A stretch of DNA of 64,000 nucleotides from Nocardia vinacea (GCF_035920345.1 NZ_CP109149.1:2604001-2668000), one strand, 5' to 3'; counted from the stretch's first letter, positions 32,901-42,197 are shown. Numbers and translations are program-made. The notes: generated from the letters alone by a model not told the origin.

Positions 32901-34063
32901 GTTCGTGCTCTCCTCTCGCTCGACCGGCGGGCCGCTGTGGTGCGGCGCTGCGAGCCCGATCGACGGCGGGGCCGCGCGGGTGCGGTCTGCTCGTCCTCGT
33001 CTTGCTCGTCCTCGTCGTACTCGTCGGACTCGCCTTTCGGTTCCTCTTCGTCGGACTCGTCTTTCGGTTCCTCTTCGTCTCGATCTTCTTCGTCCGCAGT
33101 TTCGGCCTCGGCGTTCTCCTGTTCCTCGCGCCGTGCGGTCTCGTCGTCCTTGACGACTTTGCTGTCGTGGATCTCGCCGTGCCAGCCCACGATGTCGTCG
33201 GGGTGCAGCACAGCCTCGGTCATGACGTGCCGCTCGAATTGCTTGAGCTCCAAGCGGCATCGGCGACCGGCCGCGCGCCACAGGTTGGCTGTCTTCTCGA
33301 AGACGCCGTTGGGCTGGTACTCGAGCACCACGAGGATGCGGGTGAGATCCGGTGTGATCTCGTGAAAACTCACCGCGCCGTCGATGTAGCCCTTGGCGCC
33401 TGAAGAACGCCAGACGATTCGCTCGAAAGGCACCTGCTCGAGGATCGTGGATTTCCAAGTCCGCCTTGACCAGAACACCTTGCCGGTCCAGGTGAGTTTC
33501 TCGTCGGCGACCTGCTCGACCTGCTCGACCTTCTTGGTGAACTTCGGAAATTCGGCGAACTGGGTCCACTGGTCATAGGCGAGGTCGATCGGAACGCCGA
33601 GATCGAGCTGCTCGACGATATTGGTCGGTTTGCGCTTCTTGCCGCCCCCCTTGCCCTTACCGCCGGTCATGGACTCCTTGACCGTTTCGAAGTTGTCGCG
33701 GACGGAGTGCTTCAGCCTGTCCATGCCCGCACTCATCGCCGCTTGCAACGGCGTGGCGCCTTGGCTGAGTTTTTCCACTCCGGTTATCGCCGAAAGTAGA
33801 TTTCCCCCACCGTCTTCAGCGTATTGATTCAGCCGGTCCGCGGTCTTCGATACCGTGCCCGAGAGCCCGGAGGCTGCGCGTGCAGCCAGGGTTGCGGTGA
33901 GATTCTGCACCGATTGCTGCAGGGGGCTGGCCGGAATGGCTTGTTGGGTCTTCTTCTGGATGGTCGACCCCGCCCCGGTCGCGGCTTTGGTGGCCCGGCC
34001 CGCGGAGGCGGCGGCCTTCTTGCCGACTCCGGCCGTCGTATCACGCAATGTCTTGGCCGCCAT
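32897..34063 (-). CDS. Gas vesicle operon SRPBCC-domain protein with acidic and basic tails
   Basis: A 388-residue protein. An Ala/Lys/Thr-rich N-terminal region of about 120 residues is followed by a START/SRPBCC (polyketide-cyclase-like) domain: [67 protein letters not shown], and [21 protein letters not shown]. The tail is first strongly acidic ([17 protein letters not shown]) and then Arg-rich ([22 protein letters not shown]). Such genes recur in Streptomyces-type gas vesicle clusters as gvpY/gvpZ-like accessories, but I cannot assign the letter. Start ATG 34063 is chosen over 34072 for GAGGAG nine bases upstream. Confidence 0.82.
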   Translation of the reverse strand: MAAKTLRDTTAGVGKKAAASAGRATKAATGAGSTIQKKTQQAIPASPLQQSVQNLTATLAARAASGLSGTVSKTADRLNQYAEDGGGNLLSAITGVEKLSQGATPLQAAMSAGMDRLKHSVRDNFETVKESMTGGKGKGGGKKRKPTNIVEQLDLGVPIDLAYDQWTQFAEFPKFTKKVEQVEQVADEKLTWTGKVFWSRRTWKSTILEQVPFERIVWRSSGAKGYIDGAVSFHEITPDLTRILVVLEYQPNGVFEKTANLWRAAGRRCRLELKQFERHVMTEAVLHPDDIVGWHGEIHDSKVVKDDETARREEQENAEAETADEEDRDEEEPKDESDEEEPKGESDEYDEDEQDEDEQTAPARPRRRSGSQRRTTAARRSSERRART

Positions 34064-34068
34064 CGGCC

Positions 34069-34713
34069 TCATCTCCTCGTGCGTCGCACGGGCGCTTCGT
34101 CGGCGTCATCGGTATCGACGCGACTACGGCGTCGGCGGGTCGAGGGTGCCTTACGCTCGGCGGAGCCGGGCGCACGATCCGAGGTCCGGGAGCCCGTCCT
34201 ACGCACCGCCGTACGCGTCCGGCGCGGCCGCGGCCGCGCGCTGGTCCGCTCGTCGTCCTCGTCGTCCTCGTCCTCGTCGTCCTCGTCCTCGTCCTCGTCT
34301 TCGTCGTCCTCGGCCGGTTCTTCTTCGGCGGGTTCGTCCTCGGGCAGTTCGTCCTCGGGCAGTTCGTCTTCGTCGGAATCCGGCTCCCGCGAATCGCCCC
34401 GGTCCTCCTGCGGATCGGGCATCGCACGCTGCTGCAACCGGGCGTTGAGCGCGTCGATGCGGTGGCTGGCGGCGGTGACCGCGGCGGACCGCACAGCGCC
34501 TATCAATTCACCCTTGACGGTATCAGTGATCTGAGTCAGCTCCGGCGACGATCTGAGCAACGATGTCCCCCGCTCGAGCAGATCCGCAGGCGTTCCCTCC
34601 GACCGCCTTGCCATCGCCGCACCCGCCAGCGCCAACGCCAACCGCATCTTGCGCGTGCGCCCCAGCACGTACCCGATGCCCACCCCTATGGCAATTCTTA
34701 CTCCACCTTTCAC
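34069..34713 (-). CDS. Gas vesicle operon leader gene: anchored protein with polyacidic and polybasic tail
   Basis: A 214-residue protein. A short glycine-rich hydrophobic N-terminus (VRIAIGVGIGYVLGRTRKMRLALALAGAAMA) resembles YtxH-like anchors. A helical region (LTQITDTVKGELIGAVRSAAVTAASHRIDALNARLQQ) follows, then about 45 mostly Asp/Glu residues and an Arg-rich end. The same acid-then-base tail arrangement appears in the SRPBCC protein encoded five bases downstream, suggesting the two bind one another or a common partner. It is the first gene of the ten-gene operon, so the promoter should lie in the 177-base gap before 34891, where a CCCCA-GAG-TGGGG hairpin is visible (34782-34794). Confidence 0.75.
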   Translation of the reverse strand: MKGGVRIAIGVGIGYVLGRTRKMRLALALAGAAMARRSEGTPADLLERGTSLLRSSPELTQITDTVKGELIGAVRSAAVTAASHRIDALNARLQQRAMPDPQEDRGDSREPDSDEDELPEDELPEDEPAEEEPAEDDEDEDEDEDDEDEDDEDDERTSARPRPRRTRTAVRRTGSRTSDRAPGSAERKAPSTRRRRSRVDTDDADEAPVRRTRR

Positions 34714-34890
34714 GGCTCACTCCTTGCTCACCTCGACACCCAAACGCATCAGCGAAGCCCGGGCGTCCGAGATACGACGCCCCAGAGTGGGGTAGATCGG
34801 GACGCAGAATATTTGGCAAACTTCAGCGTATTCCTGGTTACCGGATAGGTCCATGGGTGCGGCCCGCGAAAAGCGGTCGGACTGCGAGGT

Positions 34891-35262
34891 TCACGGAACA
34901 GCCGTGAACAGTTCATAGCTGTGGCCGTCGGGGTCGCGAACATATACCCCTCGCCCTCCAGCGAGGTGGTTGATCTCCCGATCCCAGCCGTTCTCGGGGC
35001 CGGAACCGTAATCGACAGCAGGCCATTTCGACAATCGGTGCAGCACCGCGTCGAAGGTCGCGTCATCGACGAGGAATGCATAGTGCCCTGCTTCGACACT
35101 GCCACGGTGGTCGAAGTCGAAGGTCAGCTCGTGGTTGACGGTCACCGGCACGAACGGCCCGTTCGGAGGCGACACCGAAAGCCCCATCAACTCCGCGAAG
35201 AACGTCGCCGCCGCCTGCTTGTCGGTCGTGGGCACGATTGTGTGATTGAGAACGATGGTCAT
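34891..35262 (-). CDS. VOC-family (glyoxalase-like) protein
   Basis: A 123-residue single VOC domain: MTIVLNHTIVPTTDKQAAATFFAELMGLSV at the front, ELTFDFDHRGSVEAGHYAFLVDDATFDAVL in the middle, and GRGVYVRDPDGHSYELFTAV at the end, with His in LNHT, His in GHYAF and Glu in YELF as likely metal or ligand residues. It is a small-molecule binding or resistance type protein, and the ligand is unknown. It faces a MarR regulator across a long inverted repeat, so that regulator very likely controls it. Confidence 0.87.
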   Translation of the reverse strand: MTIVLNHTIVPTTDKQAAATFFAELMGLSVSPPNGPFVPVTVNHELTFDFDHRGSVEAGHYAFLVDDATFDAVLHRLSKWPAVDYGSGPENGWDREINHLAGGRGVYVRDPDGHSYELFTAVP

Positions 35263-35296
35263 GCGACCTCCTGTGCTGGAACCGAGTACGGCTCAT

Positions 35297-35340
35297 TTGT
35301 ATGTGATACGCACACAAATATACGTGCGGATCGCATACAA
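35297..35340. promoter_or_regulatory. Long inverted repeat operator between VOC and marR genes
   Basis: TTGTATGTGATACGCAC (35297-35313) is mirrored by 35324-35340 with 15 of 17 matches around an AT-rich ten-base centre (ACAAATATAC). It fills the divergent promoter region: the right arm ends eight bases before the marR ATG and the left arm is 35 bases from the VOC start. This is a classic autoregulatory MarR site. Confidence 0.7.
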
Positions 35341-35347
35341 TGTCGAG

Positions 35348-35833
35348 ATGAATGTCAGTGCTGCCCGAAACAGTGAGACCGCCGATGGCGGACCGGCGTT
35401 GTTCCGGTTGGTTCGCTTCTGGTCACGCCGCTGGATCAACCAGGCCCTGACAGATACCGCGGCGGCCCCGGACCACGACCTGCGCCAGGTCCAGCACATC
35501 CAGGTCGTCGAAGCCGTCACGGCCGGGCTGCGGATTTCCGACGAAGCCACCGTCTCGACCGTTGCCGATCAACTCGGCCTGGATCACTCCGGCGCCAGCC
35601 GCATGGTCCGCGATGCCGTCGCGGCCGGTTACCTCACCCGCGTCGACTCCGCCCATGACCGGCGACGAGTGGTCCTGAAACTCACCGGCAACGGTCGAGA
35701 CCTGCTCGCCGGATCCCGCGACTGGCAACGCCGATGCTTCGATCAACTAACCGCGTCCTGGCACGAACGCGACCGCCGCCAGTTCGCCGCCTACCTGCAA
35801 CGCCTCGCCGACGAAACCACCACCCACCCTTGA
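35348..35833 (+). CDS. MarR-family transcriptional regulator
   Basis: A 161-residue winged-helix protein. Helix-turn-helix: VSTVADQLGLDHSGASRMVRDAVAAGYLTR. Wing: VDSAHDRRRVVLKLTGNGRDLL, the characteristic MarR DxRRxxLxLT motif. Long dimerisation helices flank it. The ATG at 35348 is only eight bases after the palindrome, so the message is probably leaderless or has a very short leader, and binding would block its own transcription as well as that of the divergent VOC gene. The likely inducer is the small molecule handled by the VOC protein. Confidence 0.87.
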   Translation: MNVSAARNSETADGGPALFRLVRFWSRRWINQALTDTAAAPDHDLRQVQHIQVVEAVTAGLRISDEATVSTVADQLGLDHSGASRMVRDAVAAGYLTRVDSAHDRRRVVLKLTGNGRDLLAGSRDWQRRCFDQLTASWHERDRRQFAAYLQRLADETTTHP

Positions 35834-35905
35834 GCCGGTCAACGAAATCTATTGGGACGGTGTCGCATATCGACGCCGCAACGGCACTGAGTAGCGTCGA
35901 CGGGT

Positions 35906-37105
35906 ATGGCTACACCCCAGCATCCGGTCGCCACGGTGGGTACACGAAAGTTGGCCGCGGCCTGCCGGGCGGAAATTCCAGTGCTGACCCGGCGGTTGCT
36001 GTCGGCGATTTTCACCGATAACCCGGAGTGGACGGATTACACCTCGGTGCCGCGCAAGGAGCTGCGGGAAGGCTGTCGGCAATATCTGACCCGGATTTTG
36101 GATCTGCTGGGCGGGGCGGCGACCGATCCCGAACACGATGATGTGGCCGCGGCGATCGGCAGGCATCGCGCTGCGCAAGCGGTGCCGTTGGAGGCGATGT
36201 TGCGCACGTTCCGCCTCGGCGGCGGGATCGTGTGGGAGGCGTTGCTGGACAAGGCCGAGGCGATCGACGCACGCGAGATCCGCGAGGCGGGTACCGCGAT
36301 GTGGACGGTGATCGATGGGTTGTCCTCGGCGCTGGTCACGTCGTATCGCAATGCCGAACTCGAACAGGTACGCCACGACGAACGCCGCAGGCATGCGCTG
36401 ATCGAGGATCTGCTCGCCGGGCGCGCGCATGATGCGACCTTCGCCGCGCGGGTGGCGCGCGAGCTGAACTTGCCCGCCCACGGGGGCTATCTGGTGGTCG
36501 CGGTCCGTGGCGGTGAGGGACGGCCGCTACGCGCGGGCGCCGAAACCGCGTTGGGCGCGTTGGGGATTCGGTCGGTATGGCATGACCGGGTGGATGCCAC
36601 GATCGGGCTGGTTTCGCTGGCCCGTCATGACAGCGCTGCCGTGCTGGCTCATCTTCGCCCCCAAATACGTGGACTGGCCGGGGTCTCCCCCGCTGTCGCG
36701 GGACTCGCGGATGTCGATACCGCGCACGCGCTCGCTATCATCGCGATGCAGACAATGCCCCGGGACGCAACGGGATTGGTCGCCTTGGACGAGCGTTATC
36801 CGGAAGCGCTGCTGGTCCGCTCGCCCGACCTGACCGAACTGCTGGTCACCCGAACCCTCGGCCCGGTGTTGGCGCTCCCGGTCAAAGAACGCGACTCGCT
36901 GCTGCGCACCCTTGCAGTATGGCTGGCGGAGAACTGCTCGGCGGCCAATGCCGCGCCGCGTCTGCATTGCCACCGCAATACCGTGATCAACCGGCTGCAA
37001 CGCATCTCGACCCTGCTCGGTCGTCCGCTCGACGGACAACGCTCCTATCTGGAGCTTTCGCTCGCGCTCGCGGCGCTCCGACTCGGCGAACCGGAGTACC
37101 GATAG
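35906..37105 (+). CDS. PucR/CdaR-type helix-turn-helix regulator
   Basis: A 399-residue regulator with a C-terminal PucR-type HTH: LLRTLAVWLAENCSAANAAPRLHCHRNTVINRLQRISTLLGR, followed by LELSLALAALRL. The N-terminal half (ELREGCRQYLTRILDLLGGA, then PLEAMLRTFRLGGGIVWEALLD) matches the RsbRD-like helical sensor of this actinobacterial family. A GGDEF-like middle is degenerate. It starts at ATG 35906 and ends 155 bases ahead of the dehydrogenase-complex genes on the same strand, so it is the obvious candidate regulator of them. The signal is unknown. Confidence 0.85.
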   Translation: MATPQHPVATVGTRKLAAACRAEIPVLTRRLLSAIFTDNPEWTDYTSVPRKELREGCRQYLTRILDLLGGAATDPEHDDVAAAIGRHRAAQAVPLEAMLRTFRLGGGIVWEALLDKAEAIDAREIREAGTAMWTVIDGLSSALVTSYRNAELEQVRHDERRRHALIEDLLAGRAHDATFAARVARELNLPAHGGYLVVAVRGGEGRPLRAGAETALGALGIRSVWHDRVDATIGLVSLARHDSAAVLAHLRPQIRGLAGVSPAVAGLADVDTAHALAIIAMQTMPRDATGLVALDERYPEALLVRSPDLTELLVTRTLGPVLALPVKERDSLLRTLAVWLAENCSAANAAPRLHCHRNTVINRLQRISTLLGRPLDGQRSYLELSLALAALRLGEPEYR

Positions 37106-37260
37106 GCACCCGTGGAATTGTGCTCAGCGCCCATTTTCGAGACCGATTTCCTGGGCTTCGGAGTGATTGTCTGTGCGCTGGGTGGTGACAAGACTCGTCG
37201 ATGATGACTCGCGCCATACCCGTGCCGAGTCGAAATCGTTCGAGACGAGGAGCACCACGA

Positions 37261-38715
37261 GTGCCGGACTTCGATCTTTTGGTGGTCGGCGGCGGCCCCG
37301 GCGGCTATGTGGCCGCCATCCGCGCGGCTCAGCACGGCTTGGCGGTCGCCTTGGTGGAAAAGGAGCGGCCGGGCGGGGTCTGCCTGAATTGGGGCTGCAT
37401 TCCGACCAAGGCCATGCTGCGGTCCGCGGAGGTTTTCCAGACCGTCAGCGCCGCAGCAGATTTCGGTGTCTACGCCGAGAACGTGCGCTTCGACTTCGCC
37501 GCTGTGCGCCAGCGCAAGGACGGCATCGTCAAGGAACTCACCGACGGTGTCGCGGGCTTGCTCGCGGCCAACGGCGTGACCGTCATCGAGGGCCATGCCC
37601 GCTTCATCGATCCCACCACCGTCGAGGTGCACGAGGTAGGCCACTCCCCCGTCGGTCCGCAGGGCCCGCGCTACGCCGCCGCCCCGACCACGCTGATCCG
37701 GCAGGTCAGTGCGCGCGATGTGATCATCGCGACCGGCTCGGTGCCCGCTCGGCTGCCGATTCCGGGCGCTGATCTGCCCGGCGTGATCACCTCCGACGGC
37801 GCGTTCGGGTTGACCGAGGTGCCGAAGCGGCTGGTGATCATCGGCGGCAGCGCGGTCGGCGCCGAATGGGCCAGCCTGTTCGCCACCTTCGGCGCCGAGG
37901 TCACGATCGTCGAAATGCAGGACCGGCTCGTTCCCGCGGAGGACACCGATATCGGGTCCGCGCTGGGCCGCTCCTTCGGCAAGCGCGGCATTTCGGTGCT
38001 CACCGGGTCAACGGTGAAGTCCATTGCACAAGAGTCGAATCAGGCACTGCGAGTGACTGTCGACGGCCCGCGGGCGCGCGAGCTCGATGCCGACGTGGTA
38101 CTGGTCGGTGTCGGGCGGCGTCCCAACACCGCCGACCTCGGCTTGGACATTGCCGCCATCGCCACCGACGACCGGGGATTCATTACCGTCGACGAGCAGT
38201 TGCGTACCGGTACCGCGCACGTGTACGCCATCGGCGACGTCACCGGTCGGGCGCTGCTCGCCCACGTCGCCTCCCATCAAGGCCTCACCGCCGCCGACGT
38301 GATCGCCGGACATCAGGCGCATATCGATTACACGGTGATCCCCGCGGCCACGTTCACCCATCCGGAGATCGCCAGCGTCGGACTCACCGAGGCCGCCGCC
38401 CGCGCCGCCGGGCACGAGGTGATCACCGCGCGCTTCCCGTTCGCGGCCCTGGGGCGAGCCAAAACCTTCGGCGAGACCGAGGGATTCGTGAAAATTGTCG
38501 CCGGGCAACAGCATCAGGAAGTCCTCGGCGTGCACATCATCGGCCCCTCGGCCAGCGACCTGATCACCGAAGGCGCACTGGCGATTTCGCTCGAGGCGAC
38601 GCTCGACGAGCTGGCAGGCACCATCCACGCCCACCCGACCCTCGGCGAGATCGGCATGGAGGCGGCGCTGGCCGGCCTGGGACTGCCCGTACACATCGCG
38701 CCACGCAAACGCTGA
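37261..38715 (+). CDS. lpdA: Dihydrolipoamide dehydrogenase (E3)
   Basis: A 484-residue FAD/NAD flavoprotein that reoxidises dihydrolipoyl groups of the E2 encoded downstream. FAD motif: LLVVGGGPGGYVAA. The redox disulfide is GGVCLNWGC with Cys41 and Cys46. NAD motif: LVIIGGSAVGAEWASLFATFG. The second FAD motif is HVYAIGDVTG, and HAHPTLGE holds the catalytic His-Glu pair. A 15-residue insertion with HSPVGPQGPRYAA near 125 departs from most E3s. The start is GTG 37261, eight bases after GAGGAG. The four genes E3, E1alpha, E1beta and E2 are contiguous with gaps of 9-32 bases, as in acetoin and pyruvate dehydrogenase operons. Confidence 0.92.
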   Translation: MPDFDLLVVGGGPGGYVAAIRAAQHGLAVALVEKERPGGVCLNWGCIPTKAMLRSAEVFQTVSAAADFGVYAENVRFDFAAVRQRKDGIVKELTDGVAGLLAANGVTVIEGHARFIDPTTVEVHEVGHSPVGPQGPRYAAAPTTLIRQVSARDVIIATGSVPARLPIPGADLPGVITSDGAFGLTEVPKRLVIIGGSAVGAEWASLFATFGAEVTIVEMQDRLVPAEDTDIGSALGRSFGKRGISVLTGSTVKSIAQESNQALRVTVDGPRARELDADVVLVGVGRRPNTADLGLDIAAIATDDRGFITVDEQLRTGTAHVYAIGDVTGRALLAHVASHQGLTAADVIAGHQAHIDYTVIPAATFTHPEIASVGLTEAAARAAGHEVITARFPFAALGRAKTFGETEGFVKIVAGQQHQEVLGVHIIGPSASDLITEGALAISLEATLDELAGTIHAHPTLGEIGMEAALAGLGLPVHIAPRKR

Positions 38716-38724
38716 GGAGCCACC

Positions 38725-39792
38725 GTGACCACGACCACCGCACCCCGTAAAACCACGTCGAAAGCCGCGGCCCGTAAGGCATTCGCCGGTACAGATCCCG
38801 ACACCCTGCGTGGCTACTTCCGCGACATGCTGTTCGTGCGCCGCTTCGAAGAGCGCACCGCGCAGGGCTACACCCAGGCCAAGATCGGCGGCTACTGCCA
38901 TCTCAACCTCGGCGAGGAAGCCACCGTCGTCGGACTCGCCGCAGCGATGCGCCCGACCGACTACCTGTTCACCAACTACCGCGAACATGGCTACGCGATC
39001 GCCAAAGGCATCGAACCCGGCCGGGTGATGGCCGAACTCTACGGCCGAACCACCGGCACCTCGAAGGGGTGGGGCGGCTCGATGCATATGTTCGACACCG
39101 CGACCCGACTGCTCGGCGGCTACGGCATCGTGGGTGGCCAATTGCCGTTGGCCGTCGGCGCCGCACTGGCCATCGACTACCGCGGCGGCGACGATGTCGT
39201 AGTCTGCCAAATGGGTGACGGCACAACCAATATCGGGGCATTCCACGAATCGCTGAATATCGCGGCACTGTGGCATCTGCCCGTAGTGTTCGTCGTGATC
39301 AACAACCACACCGGCATGGGCACCACCGTCGAACAGTCCTCCGCCGAACCCGACCTCTACAAGCGCGCCAGCGCATACCGGATGCGCGGCGAACGAGTCG
39401 ATGGGACGGACGTACTCGCGGTGCGGGATATCGCCACCGAGCTGGTGGAAGCCGCCCGCCGGGAGGGAAAACCAGCCCTGCTCGAGGCCGTCAGCCACCG
39501 ACTCAAGGGGCATTCGGTGGTCGACCCCGCGAAATACCGTAGCGCCGAAGCGGTTTCGACCGCACGCGAATCCGATCCGGTCGCGCGGCTACAGCGCGAG
39601 CTGATCGCCGCCGGTGTCCTCGACGAGGACACCGTTGCCGCCATCGAAGCCGAGGTGCGCGAAGAAGTCGACGCCGCCGTGGCCTTCGCCGACGCCAGCC
39701 CACACCCCGAGCCAACCAGCCTGTTCGACTACACCTATGCCACCCCGGTGGCCGGTGAATCCCGAAGGCTGCCAGCCGATCCGCTGTTCTGA
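38725..39792 (+). CDS. Pyruvate/acetoin dehydrogenase E1 component, alpha subunit
   Basis: A 355-residue thiamine-diphosphate enzyme subunit that decarboxylates the 2-oxo acid or cleaves acetoin. The pattern is FRDMLFVRRFEER, HLNLGEEATVVGLAAAM, YREHGYAIAKG, and GWGGSMHMFD. The TPP-binding GDG-(x)n-N motif is MGDGTTNIGAFHESLNIAAL to FVVINN. TYRYKGHS-type substrate residues appear as HRLKGHSVVDP. An Ala/Lys/Thr-rich front of about 20 residues precedes the fold. It starts at GTG 38725 after GAGGAG. With E1beta it forms an alpha2-beta2 E1. Sequence alone does not separate pyruvate from acetoin or branched substrates. Confidence 0.9.
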   Translation: MTTTTAPRKTTSKAAARKAFAGTDPDTLRGYFRDMLFVRRFEERTAQGYTQAKIGGYCHLNLGEEATVVGLAAAMRPTDYLFTNYREHGYAIAKGIEPGRVMAELYGRTTGTSKGWGGSMHMFDTATRLLGGYGIVGGQLPLAVGAALAIDYRGGDDVVVCQMGDGTTNIGAFHESLNIAALWHLPVVFVVINNHTGMGTTVEQSSAEPDLYKRASAYRMRGERVDGTDVLAVRDIATELVEAARREGKPALLEAVSHRLKGHSVVDPAKYRSAEAVSTARESDPVARLQRELIAAGVLDEDTVAAIEAEVREEVDAAVAFADASPHPEPTSLFDYTYATPVAGESRRLPADPLF

Positions 39793-39824
39793 AAACACTT
39801 CCCGCAACCGCTGAGGACACCACC

Positions 39825-40817
39825 GTGCCTGTCATGACCTATCGCGAAGCGCTGCGCGAAACCCTGCGCGAGGAGATGCGTCGCGATGACGACGTCCTGC
39901 TCATCGGGGAAGAGATCGGCGTCTTCGAAGGCTCCTACAAGATCACCGCCGGACTGCTCGCCGAATTCGGCGAGAAACGGGTGCGCGATACCCCGATCGC
40001 CGAAGAGGGATTCGTCGGCGCGGCCATCGGCGCCGCGATGCTCGGCCTGCGCCCCGTCGTGGAACTCATGACGATCAACTTCTCGCTGCTGGCGCTGGAC
40101 CAGATCGTCAACCACGCCGCCAAGATCTACGGCATGTTCGGCGGACAGACCAGCGTGCCGATGGTCATCCGCACTCCTGGTGGCGGCGGCCAGCAATTGG
40201 GCGCCACCCACTCGCAGAACATCGAGCTGTATTACGCGTTCGTGCCCGGACTGAAGGTCGTCGCCCCCAGCACTCCGGCCGACGCGCGGGCACTGCTGCG
40301 CGCCGCGATCGAGGACGACGACCCGGTGCTGTTCCTGGAGAACCTCGCCCTCTACAACACCAAAGGCGAAGTGCCCGAGGATCTTCCACCAATTCCGATC
40401 GGCAAGGCAGCGATCACGCGTCCGGGCACCGACATCACCCTCATCGGCTACTCGCGCATGGCGACGATCGCCACCCAGGTTGCCGAACGCCTGGCCACCG
40501 AAGGGATCTCGGCCGAGGTCATCGACCTGCGCAGCCTGCGCCCCTTGGACCGCGACACCATTGTCAGCTCGGTACGCAGGACCGGCTGCGCGGTGGTCGC
40601 CGAAGACGACTGGCTCACCTACGGCATCGGCGCGGAAATCGCCGCCTCCATCTCCGACGGCGCCTTCGACTACCTCGACGCACCGGTTCGGCGAGTCGCC
40701 GCCGCGGAAGTGCCGCTGCCCTACGCCAAAACTCTCGAACAGATCGCGCTGCCGTCCGCCGAATCCCTTTACACCGCCGCCGCGGAAACACTCGCGGCCG
40801 TCGGCCGACGCCGCTGA
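39825..40817 (+). CDS. Pyruvate/acetoin dehydrogenase E1 component, beta subunit
   Basis: A 330-residue E1beta. TYREALRETLREEMRRDDDVLLIGEEIGVFEG at the front, then RVRDTPIAEEGFVGAAIGAAM, ELMTINFSLLALDQIVNHAAK, the potassium- and interface-related PGGGGQQLGATHSQNIE, and C-terminal transketolase domain EVIDLRSLRPLDRDTI. The length is standard. The GTG at 39825 (MPVMTYRE) is preceded by GAGGAC. ATG 39834 three codons later is possible. It follows E1alpha after 32 bases and precedes E2 after 11. Confidence 0.92.
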   Translation: MPVMTYREALRETLREEMRRDDDVLLIGEEIGVFEGSYKITAGLLAEFGEKRVRDTPIAEEGFVGAAIGAAMLGLRPVVELMTINFSLLALDQIVNHAAKIYGMFGGQTSVPMVIRTPGGGGQQLGATHSQNIELYYAFVPGLKVVAPSTPADARALLRAAIEDDDPVLFLENLALYNTKGEVPEDLPPIPIGKAAITRPGTDITLIGYSRMATIATQVAERLATEGISAEVIDLRSLRPLDRDTIVSSVRRTGCAVVAEDDWLTYGIGAEIAASISDGAFDYLDAPVRRVAAAEVPLPYAKTLEQIALPSAESLYTAAAETLAAVGRRR

Positions 40818-40828
40818 GAGGACTTCAC

Positions 40829-42103
40829 ATGCCCGACATCATCATGCCCCGCCTGTCCGACACCATGGAGGAAGGCGTCGTCGTCGCCTGGCTCAAACAG
40901 GTCGGCGACAAGATCAGCCGCGGCGATATCCTCGCCGAAATCGAAACCGACAAAGCCCTCATGGAACTCGAGGCCTACGAGGACGGCATCCTCGAACAGA
41001 TTCTGTTCGAACCGGGCTCGCGCGTCCCGATCGGCAATACAATCGCGCTGATCGGCGACGGAACCGGGTCCGCGGCGGGCGGCTCTGCCGGATCGAACGC
41101 CGCTGCAGCCGAAAGCGGTGCGGCATCGAGTGATACGGCGAAGGACCAGGCGGCCGATCCGCCGGGAAGTGTTGGTACACAGAATAATCCGATCGACACA
41201 TCGGGAACTTTTTCCGCGGCTATGGAGACCGGAACTCACAAGAAATCCTCACCGCTGGCCCGCAAGATCGCCCGCGAACTCCACGTCGACCTCGCCACCG
41301 TAACCGGCACCGGCCCCGGCGGACGGGTCACTCGCAACGATGTCGAATCCGCTTACCGCGCTATCGAATCCACTCCCACTGCGCCGCCGGTAGCATCCGT
41401 GACCCCCGCAGGCGACTACGACGAGATCCCGCTCAGCACCATCCAGCAGGTCTCGGCCAAACGCCTCACCGAAAGCAAACAGCAGGCCCCGCACATCTAC
41501 TTGACCAGCGCAATCGACGTCACCGACCTGCTGGCCTTCCGTGCCGAGATCAACCGCACCCTCGAACAAGCAGGCAAAACCAAGGTCAGCGTCAACGACC
41601 TACTCGTCAAAGCGGTCGCCACCGCACTGCGCACCGACCCCGCCGTCAACGTCTCCATCGCCGACGACAAACTCCTGCGGCACCGCGGAATTCACCTCGG
41701 CATCGCCGTCGCCACCCCCGCTGGACTCCTCGTCCCGGTCGTCCGCGACGCCGACCGCAAGAGCGTCTCGGAAATCGCCACCGAAACCCGCGACAAAGCC
41801 GAACGCGCCCGCGACCGCAAACTGCGCGCCGACGAAATGAGCGGCGGCACCTTCACCATCTCCAACCTCGGCATGTTCGGCATCGAACAATTCACCGCCG
41901 TCATCAACCCGCCAGAATCCGCCATCCTCGCCGTCGGCGCGGCCAAAGACGAACTACGCCTCGACAACTCCCAGGTCGTCACCCGCAGCATCCTGCGCGT
42001 CACTCTCTCCGCCGACCACCGCGCAATCGACGGCGCAACCGCCGCACGGTTCCTCCAACAGTTGACCGAACTCCTGGAACACCCCTTGCGCATCATCACC
42101 TGA
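40829..42103 (+). CDS. Dihydrolipoamide acyltransferase (E2) of the dehydrogenase complex
   Basis: A 424-residue E2 core protein. One lipoyl domain has the modified lysine at Lys42 (ETDKALME). An Ala/Gly/Ser-rich linker, a peripheral-subunit-binding domain (SSPLARKIARELHVDLATVTGTGPGGRVTRNDV) and an acetyltransferase catalytic domain follow, closing with SADHRAIDGA, where His397 and Asp401 are catalytic. A single lipoyl domain is usual for acetoin or 2-oxo-acid type complexes, while the housekeeping actinobacterial PDH uses AceE with a multi-lipoyl E2. This suggests a substrate-specific second complex. A terminator hairpin follows within three bases. Confidence 0.92.
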   Translation: MPDIIMPRLSDTMEEGVVVAWLKQVGDKISRGDILAEIETDKALMELEAYEDGILEQILFEPGSRVPIGNTIALIGDGTGSAAGGSAGSNAAAAESGAASSDTAKDQAADPPGSVGTQNNPIDTSGTFSAAMETGTHKKSSPLARKIARELHVDLATVTGTGPGGRVTRNDVESAYRAIESTPTAPPVASVTPAGDYDEIPLSTIQQVSAKRLTESKQQAPHIYLTSAIDVTDLLAFRAEINRTLEQAGKTKVSVNDLLVKAVATALRTDPAVNVSIADDKLLRHRGIHLGIAVATPAGLLVPVVRDADRKSVSEIATETRDKAERARDRKLRADEMSGGTFTISNLGMFGIEQFTAVINPPESAILAVGAAKDELRLDNSQVVTRSILRVTLSADHRAIDGATAARFLQQLTELLEHPLRIIT

Positions 42104-42105
42104 CC

Positions 42106-42131
42106 GGTCCTTCTCGCTGAGCGGAAGGACC
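42106..42131 (+). terminator. Hairpin terminator of the dehydrogenase operon
   Basis: GGTCCTTC (42106-42113) pairs perfectly with GAAGGACC (42124-42131). The ten-base centre contains CGCT/AGCG, so the stem is almost continuous. It lies two bases after the E2 stop and 67 bases before the symporter start, so the symporter probably depends on read-through or its own promoter. Confidence 0.7.
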
Positions 42132-42197
42132 AGGCCACCTCACCGCCCCAGCCGGATACCGTTTCCGCGTCCACTCCAACGCGACGAAGGAACACCG

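Noticed and set aside
32496..33569. A 357-codon frame containing gvpA
   Set aside because: The upstream 223 codons are an out-of-frame reading of the SRPBCC gene. gvpA starts at 32900 with a proper ribosome binding site.
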